Part shown: positions 29,531 through 38,479 of the stretch, piece after piece
Layout of the letters: each line of letters opens with the position of its first letter
Position numbering within the stretch: the stretch's first letter is position 1
Assembly (NCBI GenBank): GCA_965237575.1
Contig: CBDEGI010000004.1
Location: 1,550,001-1,614,000 of the forward strand
Source of the DNA: JAKZVK01 sp965237575
GTDB taxonomy: Bacteria; Acidobacteriota; Terriglobia; Bryobacterales; UBA6623
Direction of reading: 5' to 3'
Length of the DNA stretch: 64,000 bases
The notes under the pieces: model-generated
Databases searched by the model: none
Told to the model about the DNA's origin: nothing
What the model saw: the letters and a program-made list of their open reading frames with translations, nothing else
Position numbers and translations under genes: made by a program

Positions 29531-30557
29531 CGGGGTATGCACTTGACTCCCGAGATCCCAACATATAGCATGCGGGGCTGTGGAGGACTACCCGCGGACG
29601 CTGGAGGAGTTTGAGGGGCGTTTTGCCACTGAGCAGGCGTGTCGCGAGTATCTGATGCAACTGCTCTGGCCACAGGGTTTTGTGTGTCCCCGCTGTGGAG
29701 GGCGGAGAGCTCGGCCCAGCCGGCGGGGCCTGCTGCGGTGTGGGCAATGCGATTATCAGGCTTCGGTGACGGCGGGCACGATTTTCCAGGACACGCGCCT
29801 GCCGCTGCGCACCTGGTTTCGGACCATGTGGTGGGTGACCAGCCAGAAAAACGGGGCGAGCGCACTGGGACTGCAAAGCATCTTGGGTCTGGGAAGCTAC
29901 CGTACCGCCTGGGCGTTGCTGCACAAGCTGCGGCGCGCGATGGTGCGGCCCGGCCGAGAACGGCTCAGCGGTCGCGTGGAGGTCGACGAGACCTATGTGG
30001 GGGGCGCAGAAGAGGGACTGCGCGGACGGCAGACGCAGAAAAAAGCACTGCTAGCCATCGCCGCCGAGGAAGACGGCGCGGGGATAGGAAGGATCCGTAT
30101 GAAGCGCATCCGCGGAGCGTCCAAGCAACAGCTGCACGGCTTCATCCAAGAGGCTGTCGAGCCCGACAGCACGATCCACACCGACGGCTGGGAAGGGTAC
30201 GTCGGCCTGGAGGCGCTTGGCTATCGGCACGAGTACGACTTTCTGGCCGGTTCGAGCCAGTCGGCCTCCGAGCTGTTGCCCCACGTTCACCGGGTGGCTG
30301 CCCTGTTGAAGCGCTGGTTGATCGGGACGCACCAAGGCGCTGTGAGCCGTGAACACCTGGACTATTACCTGGATGAGTATACGTTTCGATTCAATCGACG
30401 ACGCTCTCGTCACCGGGGAAAGCTCTTCTACCGGCTTGTACAACAGGCCGCGACCGTTGGGCCCACGACCTATTCAGAGATGGTCCAACACCTACGCGGC
30501 AGGCGGACCGGCCAACCACAAGATGTGGGGTAGTAGGGAGTGAAGTGCATACCCAGA
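29531..30557 (+). mobile_element. IS1595-family insertion sequence
   Basis: About 1027 bp, flanked by the duplication GGAGCTGT (8 bases, 9 with a preceding T), in line with the 8-bp target duplications of IS1595. The imperfect terminal repeats share GGGTATGCACTT and ACTCCC. It carries one transposase gene and no passenger. It is inserted in the beta-helix gene. Confidence 0.93.
29580..30533 (+). CDS. IS1595-family (ISXO2-like) transposase
   Basis: A 317-residue transposase. The N-terminal zinc ribbon shows two Cys pairs ('CPRCGG' and 'CGQCDY', about residues 36-58), and the ISXO2-like DDE domain shows 'VDETYVGGAEEG' (first Asp), 'TIHTDGWEGYVGL' (second Asp) and 'HLDYYLDEYTFRFNRRRSR' (last acid). 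The start is GTG at 29580. Length is normal for the family and the frame is intact, so the element may be active. It may also be able to mobilise the MITE with similar ends. Confidence 0.94.
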   Translation: MEDYPRTLEEFEGRFATEQACREYLMQLLWPQGFVCPRCGGRRARPSRRGLLRCGQCDYQASVTAGTIFQDTRLPLRTWFRTMWWVTSQKNGASALGLQSILGLGSYRTAWALLHKLRRAMVRPGRERLSGRVEVDETYVGGAEEGLRGRQTQKKALLAIAAEEDGAGIGRIRMKRIRGASKQQLHGFIQEAVEPDSTIHTDGWEGYVGLEALGYRHEYDFLAGSSQSASELLPHVHRVAALLKRWLIGTHQGAVSREHLDYYLDEYTFRFNRRRSRHRGKLFYRLVQQAATVGPTTYSEMVQHLRGRRTGQPQDVG

Positions 30558-31131
30558 TGGAGCTGTTGTGAGTATTGTCGGCAACCGCGACGACCCCGGA
30601 CAGCGGCCCCTCATTGAAGACAATGACGGACCCGGGGTCCTGGCGGACGTCCAGGCCAAGGTGTTTCTGTTCTTCACGAATATCCAAGGCAACCAGGAGG
30701 GGGGACTTTGCCTACTGCATGATTCGGTGGCCCAGTCGCGTGAGGGAAACATCATGTCGGGTAACGGAATCGCGGATGCTAAATGCGACTCGACATCGCT
30801 GCTGTTCGGCGACCTGAGCGGGATCTCCGACTTGGAGTGCGAGAGTGCCGAGGATGATGATGAAAATGGCGACGATGACGACAATGATGACGACTGATCG
30901 TCGGCAAACACAGCCCCACGGCACGGCCGTTTGGACCACGTAGACACCCGCCCGGAATAGTAACCTGGCCCACTTGGTTTCTTATGGAATTAGGGCTCCA
31001 GGAGGTGTGACGAGAATCCAAATCAGCACAAATAGATCACCTAAGCCCTTTCGTTTCAGCACAACTCCGACGCATCGTCTGCTCTTCGAGTGCTGATCCT
31101 TCTCGCCGGGTAGTGCCTCAACTCGGCTGCC

Positions 31132-32953
31132 TTACTCTTGCTCGGAAGCCAGGATCGACTCGGCGTAGAGCAGCTCGCCCGTGAATCCGTCGTAGTACTG
31201 GAAGGTCACTTGCGGTGTGTCGTAGGCCGCCCAGATGTCGGCCTCCGGGCGGTCGGGGCTGCCTTGGCCCGCTTCCAAGCCGCCCGGTACGCGGAAGGTG
31301 TTGTTGACCTGGACGACCGCATACACGGGCCGCCGCTTGCGCCCCTGGGCCTCGTTGGGCACGAACGTTGACCAGCGAATCTCGCATTCGCGGCCGCGAG
31401 AGACGTACTTGCCGCTGGTCGGACGATTCGCTTCTTCGATCAGCCGATGGTTGCTCGAGTTGTGGGGACCGGACGCGAACTCCCACACGCGGTCGGTGAT
31501 CTTGATCGCAAAACTGTTGTGAAGGTCGCCCGTCAACACCAGCACCGGCTTGCCGAGCGAGTCCCAGAAGTCGATCATCTCCTCCCGCTCGACCGCGATC
31601 GCCGTCCAAGCCTCGTCTTTGTTGCTCGGCGTTTCGCGGCCCAGCACGTGCGGCACCATCAGGTTGACCGAGCTGACAATAAACAAGAAGTCCGCTTCGC
31701 TCTCGCGCATCGCCTTCTTCAGCCACTGCTTCTGCGGCGCGCCCAGCATCGAAACACCCTGCTTGAACGGATCGTTGAGGTCGTGCATCTGCCGGTGGCT
31801 GCGCGTGTCGATGTAGAAGAACTCCGTGTTCGCGATCTTGTGCCGGAAGTGGTTGAAACGCCCGATTGAATACACCGCCTCGCCGTCTTGCTTCGGCGCG
31901 GGCGCGATGCGCAGCCGGTTGCGGTCGACGACCTCTTTGATCTCGTAGACACCCGCGTTGGGGTCGCCGCCCACCCGGTCGAGCTGCAGGTTGTTGACGC
32001 CCGCGTCCGGCGTCCCCCAGTGAACGGTCAACGTCCCCGCCTCGCTGGTCTTCAGTTCGCGGAAGTCCGCCGCCTCGTCGACCAGCACGTCCGCGCCTCC
32101 GGTCAACTTCGCCGTGCCGAAGTGGATCCCGTGCTGCCACCCGACCGGGTTCGACCAGCCCAGATAGTGATACCAGGCCTCGATGCCGATATCGCGAAAC
32201 ACCGCCCGCCGGCTTCGCAGCCCCGGCGTTCCGGTCCCATTCACATCGTTCAGCATCTCGTGATCGTCGAACATGAAGAACGACGGAACCTCGCGATGCC
32301 ACGCCGCTAAGTTCTTCCCGCGGTGGAGGTAGAGCTTGTAGTTCTCCCACACGCCCACGATGGTCGGCGCCAGATCGACGATGCGCGGCATCCGGGGCGC
32401 GGCCGTCTGCTCGCGCCACTGGTTCGGACGGTAGTCGCGCATCTCCTCATACATCCAGTCGCCGTCGAGAATGGCGAAGTCGATCGAATCCTCGATGCGC
32501 TCGAGCATCGTCCGAAACGTCGGCGTCGTGGGGTCGACGCGCTGTTGATTCCCGCAGGCGTACTCGAAGCGGAAGTTGAACAGGCCGTCGGGGTTCAGCG
32601 TCGGGTGGCGATGTGTGTCGGCGTCGGGCAGCGTGCGGAAGTCGCCCCGCAACTCGTGCGGCGAGCGCCCGCCGCTCTCCCCGACGACCTCGTAGTAGTA
32701 CGTCGTGTTCGGCTGCAGCCCGGTGATGTGCACCCAGCCCGTGTCCGAGCGTCGTCCGCACCGCGTTGGACAGTTCCCGAAGGTCCCCCGGCGCGGTCCC
32801 GTACCGCACGCGAAACTCACCCGGCCGCTTCGTCCGTGCCCACACCCCGATCCCCGACGAACTTAGCCGCCCCAGGATCGGCCCATGCGTAATCTCAGCC
32901 GCCAACGCCGACCAACTCACCAGCAACAAACCCACGAGCAATCGTCTATGCAT
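31132..32953 (-). pseudogene. PhoD-like alkaline phosphatase, frameshifted
   Basis: Two frames join into a protein of about 606 residues. The first part (ATG at 32953) has a signal peptide ('RRLLVGLLLVSWSALA') and the PhoD N-domain ('ITHGPILGRLSSSGIGVWAR'), then breaks after 'LSNAVRTTL'. The second frame continues 'DTGWVHITGLQPNTTYYYEV' and keeps the catalytic region: 'DFAILDGDWMYEEM', 'FMFDDHEMLNDVNGTG' (PhoD metal motif) and 'VLVLTGDLHNSFA'. One extra G on the coding strand at about 32745 explains the break. If real, the mutation kills the gene early; if an error, this is a normal exported phosphodiesterase/phosphatase. Confidence 0.85.
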
Positions 32954-33237
32954 GTCGCGAACGATTATAGACCCTGCTTCATGTTGTGAGAGTCGCGGTT
33001 CAGGAGGTTGGTCGACGTGGCGTCGACATTCAGGAGGTTGCGGAATTCCAGTCACAAAACTCAAGTGCCACGGCATCAGTGATTTACGGGGAAAATCAAC
33101 GTCTGAGACACGGTCAGCCGATACGATAGGCATGAGAAGCACACCACGGGATGCTGGGGGAGCGTTGCCCGGTCTGGCTGAGTGATGGCATACCGTTCGA
33201 GCCCTCACTTGGCGGTCGGCTAGACTGAAGGCTCGTT

Positions 33238-33663
33238 ATGCCTGCTTCCGGTCCAGCACGGGGTCGCGAGAAGACCATGTCAGCAGCGAACAAAGAGCAG
33301 GATGCGTCATCAGTGAACCTGAGCGTGTTGGCTTATCGAGAGGGCAAGGACTGGGTTGCGCTGGCCCTCGAAATGGACCTCAGGGGTTACGGGAAAACGA
33401 TCGACGAAGCAGTTCGAGAGTTGAGCGATCTCGTCGCGATGCAACTGAGCTTCGCGCGGCTCAAGTCACAACCCGAGTTGGTGTGGAAGCCCGCTGAGCC
33501 GCAGTACTGGACACTCTTCACCGACGCGAAGCGGGACCAACTCCTGAGGTCTGCCGCGGGGTCGACGAAGCGCAGAAACCCAGACATCGAAGCGAGGGCT
33601 CTCGATGTCCCCACGCCACCGCTGACAGCCGACCACCCTGAGTTCCAACAGGCGAATGCCTAA
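33238..33663 (+). CDS. hicB: HicB-family antitoxin
   Basis: A 141-residue protein. The N-terminal part (about residues 25-75) is the HicB partial RNase-H-like fold: 'NLSVLAYREGKDWVALALEM' with 'GYGKTIDEAVRELSDLVAMQ', which matches the usual HicB 'GxTxEEAxxNL' pattern. The tail is longer than in short HicB proteins. Its 3' end overlaps the toxin gene by 8 bp, so the order is antitoxin-first, as in many HicBA loci. It should bind and neutralise HicA and repress the operon. Confidence 0.82.
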   Translation: MPASGPARGREKTMSAANKEQDASSVNLSVLAYREGKDWVALALEMDLRGYGKTIDEAVRELSDLVAMQLSFARLKSQPELVWKPAEPQYWTLFTDAKRDQLLRSAAGSTKRRNPDIEARALDVPTPPLTADHPEFQQANA

Positions 33664-33889
33664 GCCGTACAAGTTCAGGGACCTTGAGAAACGGCTTCGT
33701 AAGTACGACAAGCGGTTTGAGTTTTGGAAAAGCCGCGGCAAGGGCAGCGAGCGGATGATCTATCATCCGGACATCAACGGGAGCCCGGAGTCGTTTCCGG
33801 TGAAGTGCCACCGAGAGGGTCAGGAATTGCGCAAGGGCGTTATCTCCGCCATCATCCGGCGTTTCAAGCTCCCAGCCGGCGTTCTGTAG
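33656..33889 (+). CDS. hicA: HicA-family mRNA interferase toxin
   Basis: A 77-residue double-stranded-RNA-binding-fold toxin. The family pattern 'KRFEFWKSRGKGSERMIYHP' holds the GKGS-x-R/H segment; the His in 'IYHP' is at the position of the catalytic His. The end 'ELRKGVISAIIRRFKLP' is the typical HicA C-terminal helix. It is expected to cleave mRNA when free of HicB. Frame and length are intact. Confidence 0.86.
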   Translation: MPKPYKFRDLEKRLRKYDKRFEFWKSRGKGSERMIYHPDINGSPESFPVKCHREGQELRKGVISAIIRRFKLPAGVL

Positions 33890-33949
33890 GACCTAGCCCG
33901 CTCCTTTTCTTACGCACTCACAGCAACAGGCCACACTAGGGCAACCCGC

Positions 33950-35209
33950 CTACCCCCGCCCCAGAAAACCCATCGCCGCCAGATAAAGCATATAGAACGA
34001 GAACACCACCGTAACCGCCATGCCCGCGTTCAGCAAGGCCGAGGGCTTGTGCTCACGCGCGACGCCTCGTTTGTTAATCAGGATCCACACGAACAGCGCC
34101 AGCAGCGGCATTACCAACGGGCTCAGCGCCTGCGAGGCAATCATGATCTGCACGGGGCTCCCTCCGAAGATCGGCACGATCAGCCCGAACAACGACGTCG
34201 CGACCACCAACACGCGAAACGCCGCGCGGCTCATGTCGCGCTTGATGCCCAGGAAGTCCGAAATCAACCACGGCCCCAGCAGGTAATTCGGAAAGAGCGA
34301 CGACAAGCCGGCCGCGAGAATGCCGAAGACGAACAGCGCGGCCGCGGCGGCCCCCGCCAGCGGCTCGATCGTCCGCACCATGTCAATCGCCTTCTCGATT
34401 TCCATCCCCTTGATGTGTAAGGTCCCGGCGGCGCACGCCATGATCGCCGCGTTGATGAAGAACAGCAGCGTCATCGACACGCCTGAATCCCGGTTGACTT
34501 CGTGGAAGTCGCGGGTCGTCCACCCCTTCTCCTGCACCAGCACGCTGCGCGTCATCAGCACCACGCCCGCCATCGTCGTCCCCACCATCCCGGCGATCAA
34601 CAGCGCCGGATTGCCGACGCGCGGAATGCGCGGCACCAGCCCTTCGATCATCGTGGCCGGGTCGGGAACCACCAGGAACGCGGTCACGAAGAACGCGACA
34701 CCCATCATCGAAACCAGCAGCGCCAGCACTTTCAAGAAGAACTTGTGGCGGCCTTGCCAGTAGAGCCCCAGCAGCAGCAAGGTGAACCCCGCCGCCCAGA
34801 CGATCTGCGGCACCCCCTCGCCGCCGGTGACCTGCGCCGTCCACTCGCGCATCACGTCGCTGACGATCGCCATCACGCCAATGATCGACGCCAGTTGGGT
34901 GATCATCAACGAGCCGATGATGAAGATCGTTACCGGCCTCCCGAAGTGCGTGCGGAAGGTGAACAGCGTCGTCTCGCCGGTCAGAATCGTCAGCCGGCTC
35001 ATCGCGACCACCATGATGTGCGTGAACAGCGACGCGAAGACGAGCGTCCACGTCAGCGACATGCCGTAGCTGGCCCCGGCCGACGCCATCGTGGTGACGC
35101 TGCCGGTCCCGATCACGTAGCCGATCATGAAAATGCCCGGCGCGATCGACGCGGCGAAACGGATGAGCTTTTGGACGACAGTAGGAGCCGCGTTGTTGGA
35201 GGGGTTCAT
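33950..35209 (-). CDS. Nramp-like transporter lacking the DPGN motif
   Basis: A 419-residue polytopic membrane protein with about eleven helices and an Nramp-type opening 'RFAASIAPGIFMIGYVIGTG'. Canonical Nramp proteins bind metal through DPGN in helix 1 and a Met-Pro-His or Ala-Pro-His in helix 6. Here helix 1 reads 'YVIGTGSVTT', and helix 6 reads 'LLFFINAAIMACAAG', so both sites are replaced. It therefore probably does not carry Fe2+ or Mn2+ in the usual way. Related non-canonical proteins occur in Acidobacteriota and Planctomycetota. The gene is intact and followed by a HicBA pair on the opposite strand. Confidence 0.8.
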   Translation of the reverse strand: MNPSNNAAPTVVQKLIRFAASIAPGIFMIGYVIGTGSVTTMASAGASYGMSLTWTLVFASLFTHIMVVAMSRLTILTGETTLFTFRTHFGRPVTIFIIGSLMITQLASIIGVMAIVSDVMREWTAQVTGGEGVPQIVWAAGFTLLLLGLYWQGRHKFFLKVLALLVSMMGVAFFVTAFLVVPDPATMIEGLVPRIPRVGNPALLIAGMVGTTMAGVVLMTRSVLVQEKGWTTRDFHEVNRDSGVSMTLLFFINAAIMACAAGTLHIKGMEIEKAIDMVRTIEPLAGAAAAALFVFGILAAGLSSLFPNYLLGPWLISDFLGIKRDMSRAAFRVLVVATSLFGLIVPIFGGSPVQIMIASQALSPLVMPLLALFVWILINKRGVAREHKPSALLNAGMAVTVVFSFYMLYLAAMGFLGRG

Positions 35210-35283
35210 AGAGGCCGTTCGCGAGATGGTACCAACTCACCGCTCGCGGCCTCGATCGGCGAACGTCAACCCTTGAACGGATC

Positions 35284-35391
35284 GATCACATCTTCAATTA
35301 CTGGTTGCTGCTCGCGGAAGGGCATCTGAACGGGCGGCTGTTCAATGACATGCTGGGGTGGATATGGGCTCTGCCGCTGCCGGGTGGGTAG
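35284..35391 (+). pseudogene. IS1380-family transposase remnant (C-terminus)
   Basis: The last 35 codons of an IS1380 transposase: 'YWLLLAEGHLNGRLFNDMLG' then 'WIWALPLPGG' and stop. It closely parallels the end of the full IS at 35788-37100 ('YWLLLAEGHLNRRLFGDMLH'). The rest of the element is missing, so this is scar of an older insertion from a related but different IS. No other gene is visible in 35210-35649. Confidence 0.85.
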
Positions 35392-35680
35392 CCCCACGCT
35401 TGCGAGCACAGAGTCTGGTTGCTGAGGGAGAAGGGTCGGAGGGGTGTCTGAAAAATCGCCTTCACAGGACCCAGTCAGCCTTTTCGGACGGGCAAACGAG
35501 TCATTGGCGACACCTCAATCGTGCCGCTGCTTTGCTCTCGGGCGCCTAGTCGTTGACTTCAGGACAAGAGTGGGAGTACCATGCCTTGCGGGACATCCAA
35601 TAAGGGCCTCTGCATCAGAAGCTCAAAAGTTCCAGAAGGGGTAAATGACATGAAACGAGTACTTCTATTGGCGGTGTTAG

Positions 35681-37096
35681 CCCGCATTTTCAATTTGATG
35701 TTTGACATCCCGACCTTCCAGCGGCCTTGAGCGTCTTTATTCATAGGGGCTAGAGCCCGATGAGGACGCCATGGAGGCCAACACCCAATGGGTGAAAAAC
35801 AAACCAAGCCATTCCAGCTAAGTTTCAATGGACTTCTCAAAGTCGATTTCCAGGGATCGCACGTCACTTCCGACGGTGGCCTGATTTTGGTTCGCGAACT
35901 GGACGAACGGCTCGGTCTCGGAGAACTGATTGACGAGCATCTCAGCGACTCCCGGCAAGGCACAAACAAGCAGTTCACGCTCGCTGATCTGTTGCGGCAG
36001 TCGGTTTACAGCCGACTCGCCGGCTACGAGGACCTCAACGACGCCGAGCGGGTTTCGATCGATCCGACGTTTCGGCTGATCGGTTCGCAGAAGATCTGGG
36101 ATCGCGGTGCGGCCTTGACCTCGACGCTGCACGGCTTCGAGACGGAGATGCTGGCGAGCGAAGAGAACCTGCTGGGGCTGATGGCGCTGAACCGAGAGCT
36201 GGTCGGGCAAGCGGAAGCGTTCGACGACGCCGAGCGGGTCGTTCTGGACCTGGACTCCACCGAGAGTCCGGTCCATGGCCAACAGGAAGGCAGTGCCTAC
36301 AACGGACACTTCGAGTCGGTCTGCTACCACCCGTTGCTTTTGTTCAACGGTCATGGTGATTGCCTCGCTGCCAAGCTGCGTCCAGGCAACGTGCACAGCG
36401 CCGAGGACTGGGATGAGCTCTTGTTGCCGGAGATCGAGCGCCAACAGGCTGCGGGCAAGCAGGTCGCCTTCCGGGGCGATGCGGCCTTTGCGAAGCCGGA
36501 AGTTTATGAGGCTTCGGAGGAACGCGGAGTACAGTACGCCATTCGCATTCCGGCCAACAAGAGCTTGGAGCTGGAGATCGAAGACATCCTGTTTCGCCCG
36601 CCGGGAAGGCCTTCCCGCAAGCCCTTGGTGCGCTACAAGAGTTTTCGCTATCAGGCGGAGAGTTGGTCGCAGGCGAGGCGGATCGTCGCTAAGGTCGAGC
36701 ATCACCAGGGCGAGCTGTTCCCGCGCGTCGGATTCATCGTGACGAGCATGAGCTTGCCGAGCCGCTCGGTGGTGCGCTTCTACAACAAGCGCGGCACGGC
36801 GGAACAGTGGATCAAGGAAGGCAAGCAGGCGACGCACTGGACGCGATTGTCGTGCCATCGATTTCGAGCCAACGAAGTGCGGTTGCAACTGAGCGTGCTG
36901 GCCTACAACCTGGGCAATCTTTGGCGGCGGCTGGGGCTTCCGCAGCGAATCAAGAGTTGGTCGCTGACGAGCTTGCAACACAGGTTGATGAAGACCGGCG
37001 GTCGGCTGGTCAAGCACGCGCGGAGTACTGGCTCTTATTGGCGGAGGGACATCTGAACCGGCGGCTGTTCGGCGACATGCTGCACAAGATCTGGGG
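35681..37096 (+). mobile_element. IS1380-family insertion sequence
   Basis: About 1416 bp between two TTAG copies (35677-35680 and 37097-37100). Four-base duplications are usual in this family. The terminal repeats are short and imperfect (CCCGCATTTTC versus CCCCAGATCTTG). It is inserted in codon 10 of the CHRD gene, within the signal peptide. The target copy TTAG also supplies the stop codon of the transposase. Confidence 0.85.
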
Positions 37097-37100
37097 TTAG
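35788..37100 (+). pseudogene. IS1380-family transposase, C-terminal frameshift
   Basis: A transposase of about 437 residues. The main frame has the IS1380 DDE domain: 'HVTSDGGLILVRELDERLGL', 'VVLDLDSTESPVHGQQEG', 'FRGDAAFAKPEVY' and 'YNKRGTAEQWIKEGKQA'. Near 37029 the frame shifts: the main frame stops at 37056 in a non-family tail, while the next frame gives the expected 'YWLLLAEGHLNRRLFGDMLH' end. One missing G in GCGCGGAGTAC would explain it. Whether the loss is real decides if this copy is active. Confidence 0.85.
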
Positions 37101-37422
37101 TCGCTGCCCCTGGTTTGGTTTTTGCAGAAACAGAAATTGCCACGTTTGGATTGATGATGAATTCCAGTAACGTACCGAGTGTGATCGGGGATCGGTCAAT
37201 CGGCGGCGGAGATATCTCGATTCGAATCGATCGCGATGACGGCGGAACGGCCACCAGGGCTTACGTCACGTTTCGTTTGAACTGGCAGTTCGAAGGGGAG
37301 CAAAACGTGACGGCGGCACACATTCACAGGGGTGGTCCGGGGATGAGCGGGCCGGTGGTTGTCGGCACGGGCTTGATGGGCCCGTTGATGACGAATCCGC
37401 AGGGCGCGGGGAACTTCATCAA

Positions 37423-37697
37423 AATGGGGTATCCACTTGACTCAGGTAGCCCCTAGGCGTTGTGGTTTGGTCGATCCATGGACGCCAGCACACTGCACCC
37501 AGAATGCACCCTGGGGCGCCAGACGCCGGTCTGCAGGCAATTGGGCCACGAGGCTGCGTTTCGGGCCGATCAAGGATTACGCACGCGCCATGGCCATCGC
37601 AGGCTTGGAAACGTGGTGCTATCGGCAAGCCTTTCCGGGGGCCGCCAATGGCCAACCACAGTATGTTGTGGTCACCTGAGTCAAATGGATACCCCAC
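37423..37697. mobile_element. 275-bp MITE, copy 2
   Basis: Same sequence and orientation as the element at 28448-28722, here flanked by the 9-base duplication CTTCATCAA. It sits within the CHRD coding region ('GNFI' / 'NMVEME' joins once it is removed). Identity between copies and perfect target duplications point to recent movement. Confidence 0.93.
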
Positions 37698-38002
37698 CTT
37701 CATCAATATGGTCGAGATGGAGACTGAGGACCTCCCGGTGGTAGAGGAGATTCTGGACGGCCCAGGCAGGTTCTATATGAATGTGCATACGACTGCAAAC
37801 GGTGGCGGACACATACGCAGCCAGTTGCTGCCGCGAGCGACGAGTTTGATCAGTGACCTACTCGACGATAACGTGGCCCTGGATGCGAAAGTCGACGTCC
37901 TGCAGGAGAAGCTAGACGCAGTGAACGACCTGCTCGAGCGAACGGCTAGTCGCTTGGGCCTCGGTCGTTAAACTTTGGCTGAAGGGTTCACGTTTTCAAG
38001 GC

Positions 38003-38413
38003 TCAGGCATCGCGGAGCGGCGACTTCCCTCCGCTACTTGCGATAAGCAGGCCACTCGACATGCTCCAGACCACGACGCCCCTCCCCCGGGCCAGGGCCG
38101 ATCGGAGACGCTCGAGACCGTCGATCTCAATTTCCGGGTGCCAGCCGCGCAGGCCGAGCCCCCTCGCTCTTCCCCACATGTCCTCGAGCCGCATCGTGTA
38201 ATGGTCCAATGCGATGCGATGCGGATCTTCGCGGCGCGACTTTTCGGGCAGGACGCGCGCGATCGTCTCGCTCAGGTTGCGAATTCTTGCAGCGAAGAGC
38301 TTCTCTGCGGCCCTTCGAATACCGCGGGCAATCACAGGATCGAATCGCGGGGGAACCACCGAGGCGAACCCCGCACCGACCGTGATCCGCATCAAGGTGC
38401 GGACGGCGCGCAA
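38003..38413 (-). pseudogene. truncated lipid A/PIM-type acyltransferase (N-terminal part)
   Basis: A 136-codon fragment similar to the start of LpxL/HtrB-like acyltransferases: 'RIRNLSETIARVLPEKSRRE' (usual 'xxxNLxxxFPExs'), 'DHYTMRLEDMW' and 'DGLERLRSALARGRGVVVW'. In full proteins this is followed by the catalytic HxxxxD motif, but here the match stops at 'VVVWSM' and the frame ends 18 residues later. The start is a TTG at 38413 (first ATG 38392). The break is close to the insertion-rich segment, so loss by a mobile element is plausible. Assignment rests on general pattern only. Confidence 0.5.
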
Positions 38414-38479
38414 ACGAAACCGGCTGTTCGACTATCTTGGGTCAAAGGCGGAAGATCGGTGCCGCTCGCTGCGTCCGCC

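Larger units (their letters stand above)
28435..30897 (+). pseudogene. secreted beta-helix protein gene interrupted by a MITE and an IS1595 element
   Basis: If the MITE (28448-28722) and the IS (29531-30557) are removed, each with one 9-base target copy, an uninterrupted 381-codon frame remains. It begins 'MKHFILKLNAALLVSLIVAG', a normal signal peptide behind AGGAGG, continues as a beta-helix ('ITVDCDGGIADHATIGAALG', 'LEGNGATATISQPVV', 'RLVIRGGRGVRI'), crosses the IS site cleanly ('RFGAVVSIVGNRDD') and ends in an acidic Asp-rich tail. The MITE disrupts codons 4-5 and the IS the middle, so no secreted full-length product can be made. The fold resembles surface or choice-of-anchor beta-helix proteins; no enzyme function is visible. 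Confidence 0.9.
35650..37971 (+). pseudogene. CHRD-domain secreted protein gene interrupted by IS1380 and a MITE
   Basis: Removing the IS (35681-37096, one TTAG copy) and the MITE (37423-37697, one 9-base copy) gives a clean 206-codon frame. It starts 'MKRVLLLAVLVAAPGLVFAE' with AAGGGG before the ATG, then carries a CHRD domain ('RAYVTFRLNWQFEGEQNVT', 'AAHIHRGGPGMSGPVVVG', 'GRFYMNVHTTANGGGHIRSQL') and ends with a coiled-coil-like tail ('KVDVLQEKLDAVNDLLERT'). CHRD proteins are secreted and bind metal or mediate surface contacts; the exact role is unknown. Both insertions block expression. Confidence 0.92.

Noticed and set aside
31118..32419. 433-codon frame overlapping the PhoD gene
   Set aside because: An Arg/Ala-rich alternative frame of the same strand; the PhoD frame carries all motifs.
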